From Cytophagales bacterium (lineage in GTDB: Bacteria; Bacteroidota; Bacteroidia; Cytophagales; Cyclobacteriaceae), in assembly GCA_017303795.1 (NCBI GenBank), contig JAFLBR010000001.1:186001-250000 (forward strand): DNA of 64,000 nucleotides, written 5' to 3'. Shown in pieces: positions 18,013 through 27,463 of this stretch; position 1 is the stretch's first letter, and every line of letters begins with the position of its first letter. Below the pieces are notes generated by a model that worked only from the letters and a program-made list of their open reading frames with translations, made no database searches and had not been told where the DNA came from. The position numbers were made by a program, and so were the translations under genes.

Positions 18013-19014
18013 ATGATACACACTTTCAAATGCATAGATGCACACACGTGCGGTAATCCGGTTCGGGTGGTGGCAGAAGGCGGCCCGCAACTGATTGGTA
18101 ACAACATGAGCGAGAAGCGGCAACATTTTCTACGCGAGTTCGATTGGATTCGTAAAGGGTTGATGTTTGAACCGCGTGGCCACGATATGATGAGTGGCAG
18201 CATTTTGTATCCACCATCCGATCCGGCTAACGATGTTGGCGTTTTGTTTATTGAAACCAGTGGTTGTTTACCCATGTGTGGTCACGGAACTATTGGTACC
18301 GTTACCATTGCCATTGAAGAAGGATTGGTGAAGCCTAAAACCCCAGGCGTACTAAACTTAGAAGTTCCGGCAGGATTAGTACGCATTGAATACAAACAAG
18401 AAGGCAACAAAGTAAAATCCGTAAAAATCCGGAATGTAAAAGCCTACCTCGCAGCCGAAAATCTTACAGTTGATTGTCCTGATCTGGGTGAACTCACATT
18501 GGATGTTTCGTATGGCGGAAATTTTTATGCGATTGTAGATGTGCAGAAAAATTTTCCAGGCTTAGAACATTACACTGCCGATCAGTTGATTAGTTGGAGT
18601 AGAGCGTTACGCAAAAATATTAATGCGAAATATACATTTGTACATCCGGATAACCCCACTATAAATGGGTGTAGTCATATTCTATGGACAGGTAAAGTAA
18701 TTGATCCAGCTTCTACTGCACGCAATGCGGTGTTCTATGGCGATAAAGCGATTGATCGCTCACCTTGCGGAACAGGAACATCTGCACGTCTAGCACAATG
18801 GTATGCCAAAGGCAAGCTGCGCAAGGGTGAAGACTTTATTCACGAAAGTATAATTGGTTCAAAGTTTATCGGGCGCATAGAAGAAGAAACGGATTTGCAC
18901 GGTAAGCCTGCTATTATTCCGAGCGTAGAAGGGTGGGCAAAAATCTACGGCCATAATAACATTACAATCGATGCTGATGATGATCCGTATGCGTATGGGT
19001 TTCAGGTTATATAG
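18013..19014 (+). CDS. 4-hydroxyproline epimerase (proline racemase family)
   Basis: Starting from the ATG at 18013, the 333-residue protein opens with HTFKCIDAHTCGNPVRVV, characteristic of proline racemase-family enzymes. Both catalytic cysteines are present, in LPMCGHGTIG and in RSPCGTGTSARLA. Together they interconvert trans-4-hydroxy-L-proline and cis-4-hydroxy-D-proline. The open frame extends 20 codons upstream, but that extension is translated heptamer repeat and is not credible. The pairing with a D-amino-acid dehydrogenase, a DapA-type deaminase and a semialdehyde dehydrogenase supports hydroxyproline rather than proline as substrate. Confidence 0.93.
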   Translation: MIHTFKCIDAHTCGNPVRVVAEGGPQLIGNNMSEKRQHFLREFDWIRKGLMFEPRGHDMMSGSILYPPSDPANDVGVLFIETSGCLPMCGHGTIGTVTIAIEEGLVKPKTPGVLNLEVPAGLVRIEYKQEGNKVKSVKIRNVKAYLAAENLTVDCPDLGELTLDVSYGGNFYAIVDVQKNFPGLEHYTADQLISWSRALRKNINAKYTFVHPDNPTINGCSHILWTGKVIDPASTARNAVFYGDKAIDRSPCGTGTSARLAQWYAKGKLRKGEDFIHESIIGSKFIGRIEEETDLHGKPAIIPSVEGWAKIYGHNNITIDADDDPYAYGFQVI

Positions 19015-19018
19015 TTAG

Positions 19019-19229
19019 TTGCTGGTCGCTGGCTACTCGTTACTGGTTCCTAGTCCCTGGCTACTGGTTTGATTAGACTAAATGATTGGACATGAGTTAT
19101 AAAAATATTGAGATTTGGCAGGAAGCTAGAGAACGACTTGGTAAAAAGTTAAACTTCAATAAAGCAATCGAAAAAGAATAATTAAAATTAATCTAACAAG
19201 CGACCAGAAGCCAGAGACCAGTAACCAGC
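19019..19229. repeat. inverted heptamer array 3 enclosing a gene remnant
   Basis: Seven CTGG-type 7-bp units at 19019-19067 (TTGCTGG, TCGCTGG, CTACTCG, TTACTGG, TTCCTAG, TCCCTGG, CTACTGG) face the opposite-type units CCAGAAG, CCAGAGA, CCAGTAA and CCAGC at 19204-19229. About 130 bp lies between the arms, including a 30-codon reading frame described separately. The left arm starts four bases after the epimerase stop, and the right arm runs directly into the next ATG. Confidence 0.88.
19092..19181 (+). pseudogene. probable internally deleted four-helix-bundle (S23/IVP-like) gene
   Basis: A 29-residue frame. Its first half (SYKNIEIWQEAR) resembles the conserved start of Bacteroidota four-helix-bundle proteins related to the 23S rRNA intervening-sequence protein. 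Its second half (RLGKKLNFNKAIEKE) resembles their C-terminal helix. The intact family is about 120 residues, so this looks like a copy that lost its middle and kept both ends. It sits between the two arms of heptamer array 3. Recognition is from memory of the family and rests on short segments. Confidence 0.45.
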
Positions 19230-20474
19230 ATGAAAGTAGCAATAATAGGAGGCGGTATTATCGGGTTAAGTTCTGCGTATTACCTGAACAAAGCCGGACA
19301 TGAAGTAACGGTTATCGATAAAGGCGATTTATCGGATGGTTGTTCGCATGGCAATGCCGGTATGATTGTGCCGAGTCATATCATTCCATTAGCGGCACCG
19401 GGCATGATTGCCAAAGGCATTCGCTGGATGTTTAACTCAACCAGTCCGTTTTATGTAAAGCCAAGATTAACCCTCGACTTACTGCGATGGGGATTTCAGT
19501 TTTATAAACATGCCAACGAACGGCATGTACAAGCAGCAATACCGGCTTTGAAAGAGTTGAGTTTATACAGTAAGACTCAATATCAACAACTCGCTACTGA
19601 ATTGCCTTTTGATTTTGGTTATGCCGAGCGCGGACTATTAATGTTGTATCAAACTGCAGAGACAGAACACGAAGAAGCAGAGACTGCCGCTATTGCCAAT
19701 GCACATGGTGTAAAGGCACAGATACTTTCCGCAGCAGAAGTGCAGCAACTGGAACCGAATGTAAAAGTCACCGCGCGCGGTGCAGTTTATTTTCCTGGCG
19801 ATGCACACCTCATACCACAAAATCTAATGAGTCAACTTATTCCGTATCTGAAAAAGAAAGGCGTAAGTTTTATAACCAATACACCGGTAGATGATTTTTC
19901 AGTAATTAATGGAGAAATTAATTCTGTAAGAACAGCAGCAGGTGAACATCATTTTGATGAAGTAGTACTGGCGAGTGGCTCGTGGTCGGGTACGGTTGCA
20001 AAACGTTTGGGCATTACATTACCCATGCAAGGCGGCAAGGGTTATAGTTTTTTACTGAAAGGAGTAGAAAAAAATATTCGCATACCTTCCATTTTTTTAG
20101 AAGCACGCGTGGCGGTAACTCCTATGGGGAACGATCTTCGCTTTGGTGGAACGATGGAGATTGCCGGAACCGATCAGCGCATTAGTATGAATCGGGTGAA
20201 AGGAATTGTGGATGCGATACCACGTTATTATCCGGAAATGAAAGTAGCGTTACCAAAAGTAGAACAGGTGTGGCATGGGTTGCGACCTTGCTCACCCGAT
20301 GGGTTACCTTATATTGGTCGCTCTCAAAAAATCAGCAACTTGATTTTTGCTACCGGTCATGCTATGATGGGTTTGAGTCTTGGACCAGGAACCGGTAAAA
20401 TTGTTGCGGATGTGTTTTCAGGGAAGCAAACTGAAGTACAATTGAAAGCTTTTAATCCGGAGCGATTTGCTTAA
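19230..20474 (+). CDS. FAD-dependent D-amino-acid dehydrogenase, probable D-hydroxyproline dehydrogenase
   Basis: A 414-residue DadA-type flavoprotein with the FAD-binding Rossmann motif IIGGGIIGLSSAYYL at the extreme N-terminus, then SDGCSHGNAGMIVPSHIIPL. The C-terminal flavin-contact region is HGLRPCSPDGLPYIGR with ATGHAMMGLSLGPGTGK. Context makes it the oxidase for cis-4-hydroxy-D-proline, giving pyrroline-4-hydroxy-2-carboxylate for the DapA-type enzyme. Electrons presumably go to the respiratory chain. It is the last gene of the operon and overlaps the convergent transporter gene by four bases. Confidence 0.9.
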   Translation: MKVAIIGGGIIGLSSAYYLNKAGHEVTVIDKGDLSDGCSHGNAGMIVPSHIIPLAAPGMIAKGIRWMFNSTSPFYVKPRLTLDLLRWGFQFYKHANERHVQAAIPALKELSLYSKTQYQQLATELPFDFGYAERGLLMLYQTAETEHEEAETAAIANAHGVKAQILSAAEVQQLEPNVKVTARGAVYFPGDAHLIPQNLMSQLIPYLKKKGVSFITNTPVDDFSVINGEINSVRTAAGEHHFDEVVLASGSWSGTVAKRLGITLPMQGGKGYSFLLKGVEKNIRIPSIFLEARVAVTPMGNDLRFGGTMEIAGTDQRISMNRVKGIVDAIPRYYPEMKVALPKVEQVWHGLRPCSPDGLPYIGRSQKISNLIFATGHAMMGLSLGPGTGKIVADVFSGKQTEVQLKAFNPERFA

Positions 20475-21421
20475 CGCTTTGCCAGCTTTGCTGCGATGAT
20501 GCTCACAATCAAAATCTGAATGGCATGAAAAACCATGATCGGTAAAAGAACAATGCCGATGGCCGCGGAGTTTTCTAAAAGGATTTTGGAGAAAACCGTT
20601 CCGTGTACCAACGATTTTTTAGTGCCACAAAATTGTAACGTAATTTGATCTTCCGTGTTAAACTTTAAAATTTTGGCGAAGTAACCGGTTAGGTTATACA
20701 CTAAAAAGAAAAGCACGGTGGTTGCGCCTCCAATCAACAGCAGATCAACGATGCTTACCGTGCTAAACACATTTCCTTCAAACGATTCAGCAAAACTTTT
20801 ATAGATAATGAGCAGGATTATTGACTTATCAAAAAAAGAAAGCTGCTTAGAATACTTAATTGCATAGTGCCCTAAAAAACGTTGCAGCAAAATCCCTAGC
20901 ACAACGGGCAGTAGTATTTGTGTTACCAGATTTAAATACACACTCGATAAATCGACAACATGCGTTGTGGCCGGGATAAAACTACTCATCCACAGCGGTG
21001 TAATGGCAACACCAATTAATCCGGAAATGCTTGCATTAAAAATGGCAGCCGGTACATTGCCTTTTGCCATCGACACCATAACTACCGATGATGATACAGT
21101 AGAAGGAAGAGCAGCCAGAAATAGAAAGCCAAGCCATAGATTTTTTTGCTCTGCTGTTTGCAGCAACGGATAAAATACCATTACCAACAACGGGAAAACG
21201 AGAAACGTAGTAGTTTGTACCAATAGGTGCAGTCTCCAGTTTTTTAGTCCAGCCTTTAATTTTTCAGCACTGAGTTTTAATCCATAGAAAAAGAAAATAA
21301 AAAATACGCCAATCTGGCCTATGGCAGATAGGGGCAGTGTCTGATCAATTTGCGGATAGAAATAAGCAACAACTATCGTTACCAATATGGCAAGTACAAA
21401 CCTATCGACTTTAAGCTTCAT
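20471..21421 (-). CDS. bile acid:sodium symporter (SBF-like, YfeH-type) family transporter
   Basis: From the ATG at 21421 the protein is about 316 residues with nine or ten hydrophobic helices. Segments typical of the SBF-like/YfeH branch include FLAALPSTVSSSVVMVSMAKGN and LQFCGTKKSLVHGTVFSKILL. An upstream in-frame ATG at 21478 would add 19 basic residues and is less likely. The substrate is unknown; this branch is not proven to carry bile acids. It converges on the hydroxyproline operon with a four-base overlap and has its own promoter side, so functional linkage is only possible. Confidence 0.87.
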   Translation of the reverse strand: MKLKVDRFVLAILVTIVVAYFYPQIDQTLPLSAIGQIGVFFIFFFYGLKLSAEKLKAGLKNWRLHLLVQTTTFLVFPLLVMVFYPLLQTAEQKNLWLGFLFLAALPSTVSSSVVMVSMAKGNVPAAIFNASISGLIGVAITPLWMSSFIPATTHVVDLSSVYLNLVTQILLPVVLGILLQRFLGHYAIKYSKQLSFFDKSIILLIIYKSFAESFEGNVFSTVSIVDLLLIGGATTVLFFLVYNLTGYFAKILKFNTEDQITLQFCGTKKSLVHGTVFSKILLENSAAIGIVLLPIMVFHAIQILIVSIIAAKLAKR

Positions 21422-21562
21422 TAAAGTTCTATTTCTTAAGAACCGTAAATTACCTTTTTTAACTGATGCCCACGCCATACCAGCCGGTCAAATAAAACTT
21501 TGCTACGCTGGTAACCATCTCACGTAAAGTAAGTATTTTCAAGTACCCAATTACAGCGCCCC

Positions 21563-24004
21563 ATGTTTACCAATAATTTAAAAGTAGCTCTGCGCAATCT
21601 GCTCAGGCAAAAAGTCTATTCTATTATTAACATTGCTGGCCTGGCGGTAGGTATTGCCAGTTGCCTGATTATTGTTTTATATGTTCAGCATGAATTTTCC
21701 TACGATCGGTTCTTTCAGGATCACGATCGAATCTATCGCATGGTGTTGGAACGCAAGTATCCGAATCACTCCACTTTTTATTCTATCATCCCGCAATCCT
21801 TCGAAGGTGTAATCAAACGCGAATTTCCCGAGGTAGAACAATCCACCAATCTTTTTGGATTCAGCAATTTTACACTCTCTTATAAAAACGAGCGCGATGA
21901 AGTAAGTCAATTCGATGAAGAATTTGTGCTGGCAGGCGATACCAGTTTTTTGAAGGTATTCAGTTTTGAATTATTGAAAGGAAACCGCGCCACTGCACTC
22001 GCGCAAGCCAACGAAATTTTGATTACCGAAGAAGCAGCGACACGTTTTTTTGGAGCAACCGATCCGTTAGGAAAAATTATAACTGCGGGCCAGCAGGAAT
22101 TAAAAGTGGTGGGCGTGTTGCAAAATATTCCGCAGAATTCACATTATAAATTCAGTGCTGTAATTGCTGCGGCTACTTATCCGCTCACCAAGGTTGAGAA
22201 TTTTACAAGCTTCGCGGTGTTTACGTTTTTGAAGTTGCGCCCCGGTACCAACCCGGCCAATGTAGAATCAAAAATGCCAGCAGTAGTAAACACGTATGCC
22301 GCTGCGCAAATTGAACGCAACCTCGGTAAATCGTGGGCCGATTATACCAAAGAGGGAAATGGCTATCGCTACTTTTTACAATCTCTTGCATCTATTCATC
22401 TCGACCCCACTAATCTGGAAGCGCAGATGAAACCACCGGGTAATCGTACTTCGGTTTATATTATGATAGCCGTAGCTGCACTTATATTAGTAATCGCGTG
22501 TATCAATTTTATGAATCTGGCCACTGCGCGTTCGGCTGAGCGTGCACGCGAAGTGGGTGTGCGTAAAGTAATGGGTTCGTTCAGACAACAGTTAGTGTGG
22601 CAGTTCTTAACCGAATCGTTTGTGTTGAGTTTTGGCGGTGTGTTGCTGGCCGTGGCTATCATTTATTTTTCGTTGCCCGTGTTTAATTCCCTTACGGATA
22701 AACAACTTGTGCTACCAATCACCGGTACAGCGGCAGGTACATTAATTTCATTGGCGCTTGTAGTTGGTTTGTTAGCGGGTAGTTATCCGTCATTCGTGTT
22801 GTCATCGTTCAACCCGGTAGTGGTGTTGAAGGGAAAATTTACGGGCAGTCAGAAAGGAAAATGGATTCGCAATGGCTTGGTGATTTTTCAATTCTGGATT
22901 TCGATTATTCTGATGATCGGAACTTTAGTCATTCAGCAACAGATGGAATTTATGTCGGCTAAGTCGCTTGGGTTTGATCGCGATCAGGTGTTGGTGGTAG
23001 AACGCGCCTTTGGACTTGGGCCGGTATCGCGCACGATGATTGAAGAGTTTAAGCGCTTGCCCGAAGTTGCCGGAGCGGCAGGTTCGTTTGCCATGCCTGG
23101 CGATGAAGGAAATTTCTTTGGGATTCAGTTTCAACCGGAAGGTTCATCTGAAATTTTAACTACCAAAACAATGGTGGTGGCCGATGGGTTGCCAGAAGTA
23201 ATGAGCATGCAATTGTTAGACGGTCGTTGGTTTGAGCAAGATACAAACGATTCGCTTCATTTAATTTTAAACGAAGCCGCTGTTAAAGTATTGGGCATAG
23301 AAAATCCGATTGGTCGTACGCTGATGGAAGTTCGGCAAACACCTGAAGGCAATATTTCTTTACCGATGAAAATTATTGGCGTGGTGCGCGACTTTAACTT
23401 TATGTCGTTGCGCGATAATGTTACGCCACTGGTGTTGCAAAGCAACGAATCGTATGGTGGGGCAAGTCAGTTTATTGCCGTGCGTGTAAAGTCAGGACAA
23501 GTGCCACAGGCTATTCAGTCGATAGAAGTTAAATGGAAAGAGCTTGCACCAGAACAAGGGTTTAAGTTTTCTTTCCTCGATCAAAACCTGAATGCGCAGT
23601 ATAGAAGCGAGCAGCAGTCGGGAAATTTGTTTGCCATATTTTCGGGCTTAGCCATTTTTGTTTCGTGTATCGGGTTGTTTGCCCTCTCGGCTTACATTAC
23701 CAGTTTGCGTACCAAAGAAATTGGCGTGCGCAAAGTGCTGGGTTCATCGGTAGGCGGTGTGGTGTTTTTGTTGTCGAAAGATTTTACGCGCATGATTCTG
23801 ATTGCGTTTGTGCTGGCCGTGCCGATGGCATGGTATGTAATGGAGACGTGGTGGTTGCAAAACTTCGCCTACCGAATTACGATTAGTGCGTGGATTTTTT
23901 TAACCGCTGGCGGTGCGGCCTTGTTGATCGCCTGGATTACGGTAAGTTATCAATCTATTAGAGCTGCCGTTCAAAATCCGATTGGGGCATTGCGGAGTGA
24001 GTAA
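21563..24004 (+). CDS. FtsX/MacB-type ABC transporter permease
   Basis: An 813-residue permease of the two-module type common in Cytophagales. The first helix is in VYSIINIAGLAVGIASCLIIVLYV, followed by a MacB periplasmic core domain. Three helices start at VYIMIAVAALILVIACINFMN and are followed by ARSAERAREVGVRKVMGS. A second periplasmic domain and another FtsX module (LFALSAYITSLRTKEIGVRKVLGSS) complete it. Such proteins transmit ATP-driven movement to the periplasm for export or signalling. No ATPase gene is adjacent, so it must use one encoded elsewhere. It appears monocistronic. Confidence 0.92.
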   Translation: MFTNNLKVALRNLLRQKVYSIINIAGLAVGIASCLIIVLYVQHEFSYDRFFQDHDRIYRMVLERKYPNHSTFYSIIPQSFEGVIKREFPEVEQSTNLFGFSNFTLSYKNERDEVSQFDEEFVLAGDTSFLKVFSFELLKGNRATALAQANEILITEEAATRFFGATDPLGKIITAGQQELKVVGVLQNIPQNSHYKFSAVIAAATYPLTKVENFTSFAVFTFLKLRPGTNPANVESKMPAVVNTYAAAQIERNLGKSWADYTKEGNGYRYFLQSLASIHLDPTNLEAQMKPPGNRTSVYIMIAVAALILVIACINFMNLATARSAERAREVGVRKVMGSFRQQLVWQFLTESFVLSFGGVLLAVAIIYFSLPVFNSLTDKQLVLPITGTAAGTLISLALVVGLLAGSYPSFVLSSFNPVVVLKGKFTGSQKGKWIRNGLVIFQFWISIILMIGTLVIQQQMEFMSAKSLGFDRDQVLVVERAFGLGPVSRTMIEEFKRLPEVAGAAGSFAMPGDEGNFFGIQFQPEGSSEILTTKTMVVADGLPEVMSMQLLDGRWFEQDTNDSLHLILNEAAVKVLGIENPIGRTLMEVRQTPEGNISLPMKIIGVVRDFNFMSLRDNVTPLVLQSNESYGGASQFIAVRVKSGQVPQAIQSIEVKWKELAPEQGFKFSFLDQNLNAQYRSEQQSGNLFAIFSGLAIFVSCIGLFALSAYITSLRTKEIGVRKVLGSSVGGVVFLLSKDFTRMILIAFVLAVPMAWYVMETWWLQNFAYRITISAWIFLTAGGAALLIAWITVSYQSIRAAVQNPIGALRSE

Positions 24005-24039
24005 TGATTGAATTGATGATGGTTGTTTTTATTCCACAT

Positions 24040-24618
24040 CTATTCCTGACTAATATCCTTCATCGACCAACGATATTTACCAGCTTTCAACAAGGAGTCG
24101 TAAATATGCTGGTTTCCTCCTAGTATTGAGAAATGTTTGTCGCGCCTTCTTTGCCAATCGAAGACCACAGCCCACTTCAGAGAATCAGAATTTTCCGCTG
24201 TATACTCATGATCGAATTGGCCCTTTTCATTTTTTGGAAATTTAACCCAATATGTAGTCTCTTCTTTTGCCCAGTTGGGGTTAATTGTTAACCAAAGTGT
24301 ATCACGTTCGAGTTTAGAAATTTTATACATAGGGATGAATTTCGTATCCTTTAATGTCCTGACTCTTATAAAGATTGAATCTCCTTTTATGAAATATTTC
24401 TGAGGTTGATGTTGTCCGAACGTTTCTTCTTGCACTTCTCTTATTGAGTCGTTAATGTAAAACTCGGCATAACTCAAAGTTGAATCATAAAGTCCACCAC
24501 CCATGCTCTTAGAGAACGTGTACCAATTACCCCGAATATCCCACTTGTATGATTTAACACAGGAGCCCAATATAACGGAAGTTATAAATGCCAGAACAAA
24601 AAAGCGTTTTATGGACAT
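24040..24618 (-). CDS. hypothetical lipoprotein
   Basis: A 192-residue protein with a lipoprotein signal (core FFVLAFITSVILGSC, lipobox LGSC at about residue 20) and a short soluble domain containing WDIRGNWYTFSK. This resembles the start of lipocalin-like 'copper-resistance/META'-style beta-barrels, but I do not recognise a family. It is a single gene, convergent with the FtsX permease and divergent from the glycosidase. Confidence 0.65.
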   Translation of the reverse strand: MSIKRFFVLAFITSVILGSCVKSYKWDIRGNWYTFSKSMGGGLYDSTLSYAEFYINDSIREVQEETFGQHQPQKYFIKGDSIFIRVRTLKDTKFIPMYKISKLERDTLWLTINPNWAKEETTYWVKFPKNEKGQFDHEYTAENSDSLKWAVVFDWQRRRDKHFSILGGNQHIYDSLLKAGKYRWSMKDISQE

Positions 24619-24676
24619 AGTATCTAATGTCTGATTTTAATTCCAATATCCCAACAATATATTATCTTGAGACCGT

Positions 24677-27055
24677 ATGAAGCCAATCTCTACCTCGTTT
24701 ATCTTTTTGTTGTTGCTCTCTTGCTCCACACCAGAACCACAACAATATTATTTATTTACAACTTCACAACCATCCATTGCTGGAAAACCGCAATACCTCC
24801 AATCGCCTTTTGTTACTGCGGGAGATCGCATGTATATGGTCGGCCATCAGGATGGCTCCTTTCCGGATCTGGGTTGGCATGTAACGGGTGAGATGGGCGG
24901 CATCTGGAATCATCCGATTAAATTAATGGATGGATTTACGGCATCGCTTACGGCTAAGCTTTCTGGTAATGTTTATTGTCTGAATAATGCGGATGGTTTT
25001 ATAAATTATCCAATTGGCAACCAACATCATTTTACATGGGAAGAAGAAGGTATTGAAATGCAGCGCTTTCAGTTTGTGCCCGATGGTTGGGAAGGAATGG
25101 TTGTAGAATATACTCTTGCCAATAATAGTACTGTTACCAAACAATTTGATTTCTCTTTTACAGGCATGGTTGACTTGCGACCTACCTGGCTTGGCGAACG
25201 CACCAACATGATCGATGCTGAAGATGAAATTTCATTTGATAAAAAACTTTCGGCTGTGGTGGCGAAGGATAAAAGTAATCCGTGGTATGTGGTGTTTGGG
25301 TCCACATTAAAGGCCAACGATTTTTCATCAAACGCAGTTTGTGAAACCGAGCGAAAGGGGTTGGGCGCAAACGGAACCTTAACGTATGAACTTTTTCTTC
25401 AGCCGGGTTCCATGAAAGTAATTCAGGTTTTTATTGCTGGTTCGTATAAATCGGAAAGTGCTGCGCTCGAAACGTTTTCATTTTTGAAAAATATGGGCAC
25501 GATAGAACTCGATCAGAAAATAGATCACTATAAAAAGCTTAAAGCCACGGCTAATCTCATTATTCCAGATAAGGAGTTAGCACAAATGTATGAATGGCTC
25601 AAGTACAACACCGAGTGGTTGGTGCGTACCGTACCCGAACAAGGCAGCGCAGTGTCGGCTGGCTTGCCCGATTACCCATGGTGGTTTGGAGCGGATATGA
25701 CTTATACCATGCAGGGAATTCTGGCCACCGGTAATCATACATTAGCTAAAAATTCTATTGAGTTGTTGAGTATGATTTCAAAACAAACCAATGGTAATGG
25801 CCGCATTATACACGAAGTTTCTACCAATGGTGCCGTGTTTAATCCCGGTAACGTAAACGAAACAGCACAATACATTACCATGCTGAAACTTTATGCCGAT
25901 TGGACAGGCGATAAAGAATTAATCACGCAACTTTTTCCGGAAGTGCAAAAGGGTATTACGTGGTTAACCGAAACGATGGATGAAGACCAAAACGGTTATC
26001 CAAATGGAAACGGGATGATGGAGATTCATGGATTGGATACCGAGATGATTGATGTAGTAGCTTACACCCAACAAGCATTGGCCAGTGCAGCACAGATTGC
26101 AACATGGGTAGGCGAGAAAGAACTTGCATTAACCTATCAGCGCAAAGCTGATGTGTTGAAAACTAAAATCAATGCAGAGTGGTGGAATGAGCAAGAACAG
26201 TCGTTTGGAGATTTCAGAAGTACGGTGGCTGAAGCAAAACCTATTGTTGCTGCCGCGCTGGTGCGGGCCGATACGTTAGGCAAACCGTGGGCCATAAAAG
26301 AATTAAAAGCAACCGAACAAAAAATGAAAACGTATGCCGCGGGCAAACACTTTCCGTTTGTGGTTTATCACAACTGGGTAGTGAACACGCCCATGGAAAC
26401 GGGTGTAGCGGATAGAGCCAAAGCCTTAGCTGCATTAAAGACTGCAACGAATTACGAAAATCCGTTTGGCGTTTATGTTACGGGCATTGATCGCAGCGAT
26501 GAACCCGATAGTGTGGTGTTGAAATCGAGGAAGAAAACATTTTCTTATACCGGTGCGGTAATGACCTTGCCAACTGGTGTGCAAGCGGTGGCCGCTGCCA
26601 ACTATGGTAAAGTCAATGAAGCTTTAGGTTACATTAAAAAGTTACAGCAATCGTTTAGTTATGCGTTGCCGGGTTCGATGTATGAAGTGTCACCCGATTT
26701 TGGGATGGTAGTGCAGGCGTGGAATATTTATGGCGTAGCGGTTCCGGTAATCCAATCTTTCTTTGGAATTGAACCACATGCCATAGAACAACGGATTGTA
26801 ATTTCTCCGCAGTTGCCCGATGCCTGGAATGAAGCTGCGCTTGAAAATGTAAAGGTGGGTAGTAATTCCTTCAGCATGAAGATTAACCGTACTACCGACT
26901 ATGATGAATATAATCTGAAACAAACAGACCCGGCCTGGACGCTGGTGATCAATACGAAAGGCGCGAAGCAGGTTTTGGTTAATCAAAAGGAGACTGTTGT
27001 TGCCGATCAGCTTTCACTTCAAGGGGCGGAGCATGTGGTGAGGATTTACAGGTAG
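24677..27055 (+). CDS. six-hairpin glycosidase-type lipoprotein (putative glycoside hydrolase)
   Basis: A 792-residue protein with a short lipoprotein signal (FIFLLLLSC). An N-terminal beta-rich domain (to about residue 290) is followed by an alpha/alpha barrel. The barrel shows KYNTEWLVRTVPEQG, GLPDYPWWFGADMTYTMQG, WLTETMDEDQNGYPNGNGMMEIHG, and a C-terminal beta domain. The DYPWWFGAD and GNGMMEIHGLDTEMIDV segments contain acidic residues of the kind used for catalysis in GH-type six-hairpin enzymes such as glycogen-debranching or trehalase-like families. The exact family and substrate are not recognised. It would be anchored in the periplasm or on the cell surface. Confidence 0.75.
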   Translation: MKPISTSFIFLLLLSCSTPEPQQYYLFTTSQPSIAGKPQYLQSPFVTAGDRMYMVGHQDGSFPDLGWHVTGEMGGIWNHPIKLMDGFTASLTAKLSGNVYCLNNADGFINYPIGNQHHFTWEEEGIEMQRFQFVPDGWEGMVVEYTLANNSTVTKQFDFSFTGMVDLRPTWLGERTNMIDAEDEISFDKKLSAVVAKDKSNPWYVVFGSTLKANDFSSNAVCETERKGLGANGTLTYELFLQPGSMKVIQVFIAGSYKSESAALETFSFLKNMGTIELDQKIDHYKKLKATANLIIPDKELAQMYEWLKYNTEWLVRTVPEQGSAVSAGLPDYPWWFGADMTYTMQGILATGNHTLAKNSIELLSMISKQTNGNGRIIHEVSTNGAVFNPGNVNETAQYITMLKLYADWTGDKELITQLFPEVQKGITWLTETMDEDQNGYPNGNGMMEIHGLDTEMIDVVAYTQQALASAAQIATWVGEKELALTYQRKADVLKTKINAEWWNEQEQSFGDFRSTVAEAKPIVAAALVRADTLGKPWAIKELKATEQKMKTYAAGKHFPFVVYHNWVVNTPMETGVADRAKALAALKTATNYENPFGVYVTGIDRSDEPDSVVLKSRKKTFSYTGAVMTLPTGVQAVAAANYGKVNEALGYIKKLQQSFSYALPGSMYEVSPDFGMVVQAWNIYGVAVPVIQSFFGIEPHAIEQRIVISPQLPDAWNEAALENVKVGSNSFSMKINRTTDYDEYNLKQTDPAWTLVINTKGAKQVLVNQKETVVADQLSLQGAEHVVRIYR

Positions 27056-27118
27056 GGTTGGTTCACTGTCCCACAATACCACGATGTGTGTTTTTGTTGG
27101 TGATAGTTGTTTTACACT

Positions 27119-27463
27119 CTACTCTTGAAATCTAAAATTTATCTCATTGTCACGAAAGAAAACTGGAACCAAAATTTTTATCACAATTCCTTCTTTCGAT
27201 ATCAACCTCCAATCTAAACTGTCAATGATTGATTGATATTTGAATTCTTCTTTGTCAATAAATTCTTCATATGCTTCATTATTGCCTAACACTTTTTCTG
27301 AAGATTCGAATGAAAAGTCAATGAAGTCCTTTAATACTTTATTATTTTTAATTGTTTCGCTATTCAATTCTATCTGTCCAGATGTACTTAGGAATTCAGA
27401 GCCCATTATGACAACTGTACCTATTAAATTGTCCTCATATAGAAGTTTGAATTCTTGTCCCAT
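27119..27463 (-). CDS. hypothetical protein
   Basis: A 114-residue, acidic, soluble-looking protein without signal or membrane segment (for example NNKVLKDFIDFSFESSEKVLG and WRLISKEGIVIKILVPVFF). I do not recognise it. The short acidic sequence and AT-rich codon use resemble orphan immunity-type or accessory genes, but no toxin is nearby. A 112-codon frame on the opposite strand overlaps it and is less protein-like. Confidence 0.5.
   Translation of the reverse strand: MGQEFKLLYEDNLIGTVVIMGSEFLSTSGQIELNSETIKNNKVLKDFIDFSFESSEKVLGNNEAYEEFIDKEEFKYQSIIDSLDWRLISKEGIVIKILVPVFFRDNEINFRFQE

Noticed and set aside
20471-21421. SBF-like transporter as part of the hydroxyproline operon
   Set aside because: It is on the opposite strand and merely overlaps by four bases at the 3' ends; nothing in the sequence indicates hydroxyproline transport.
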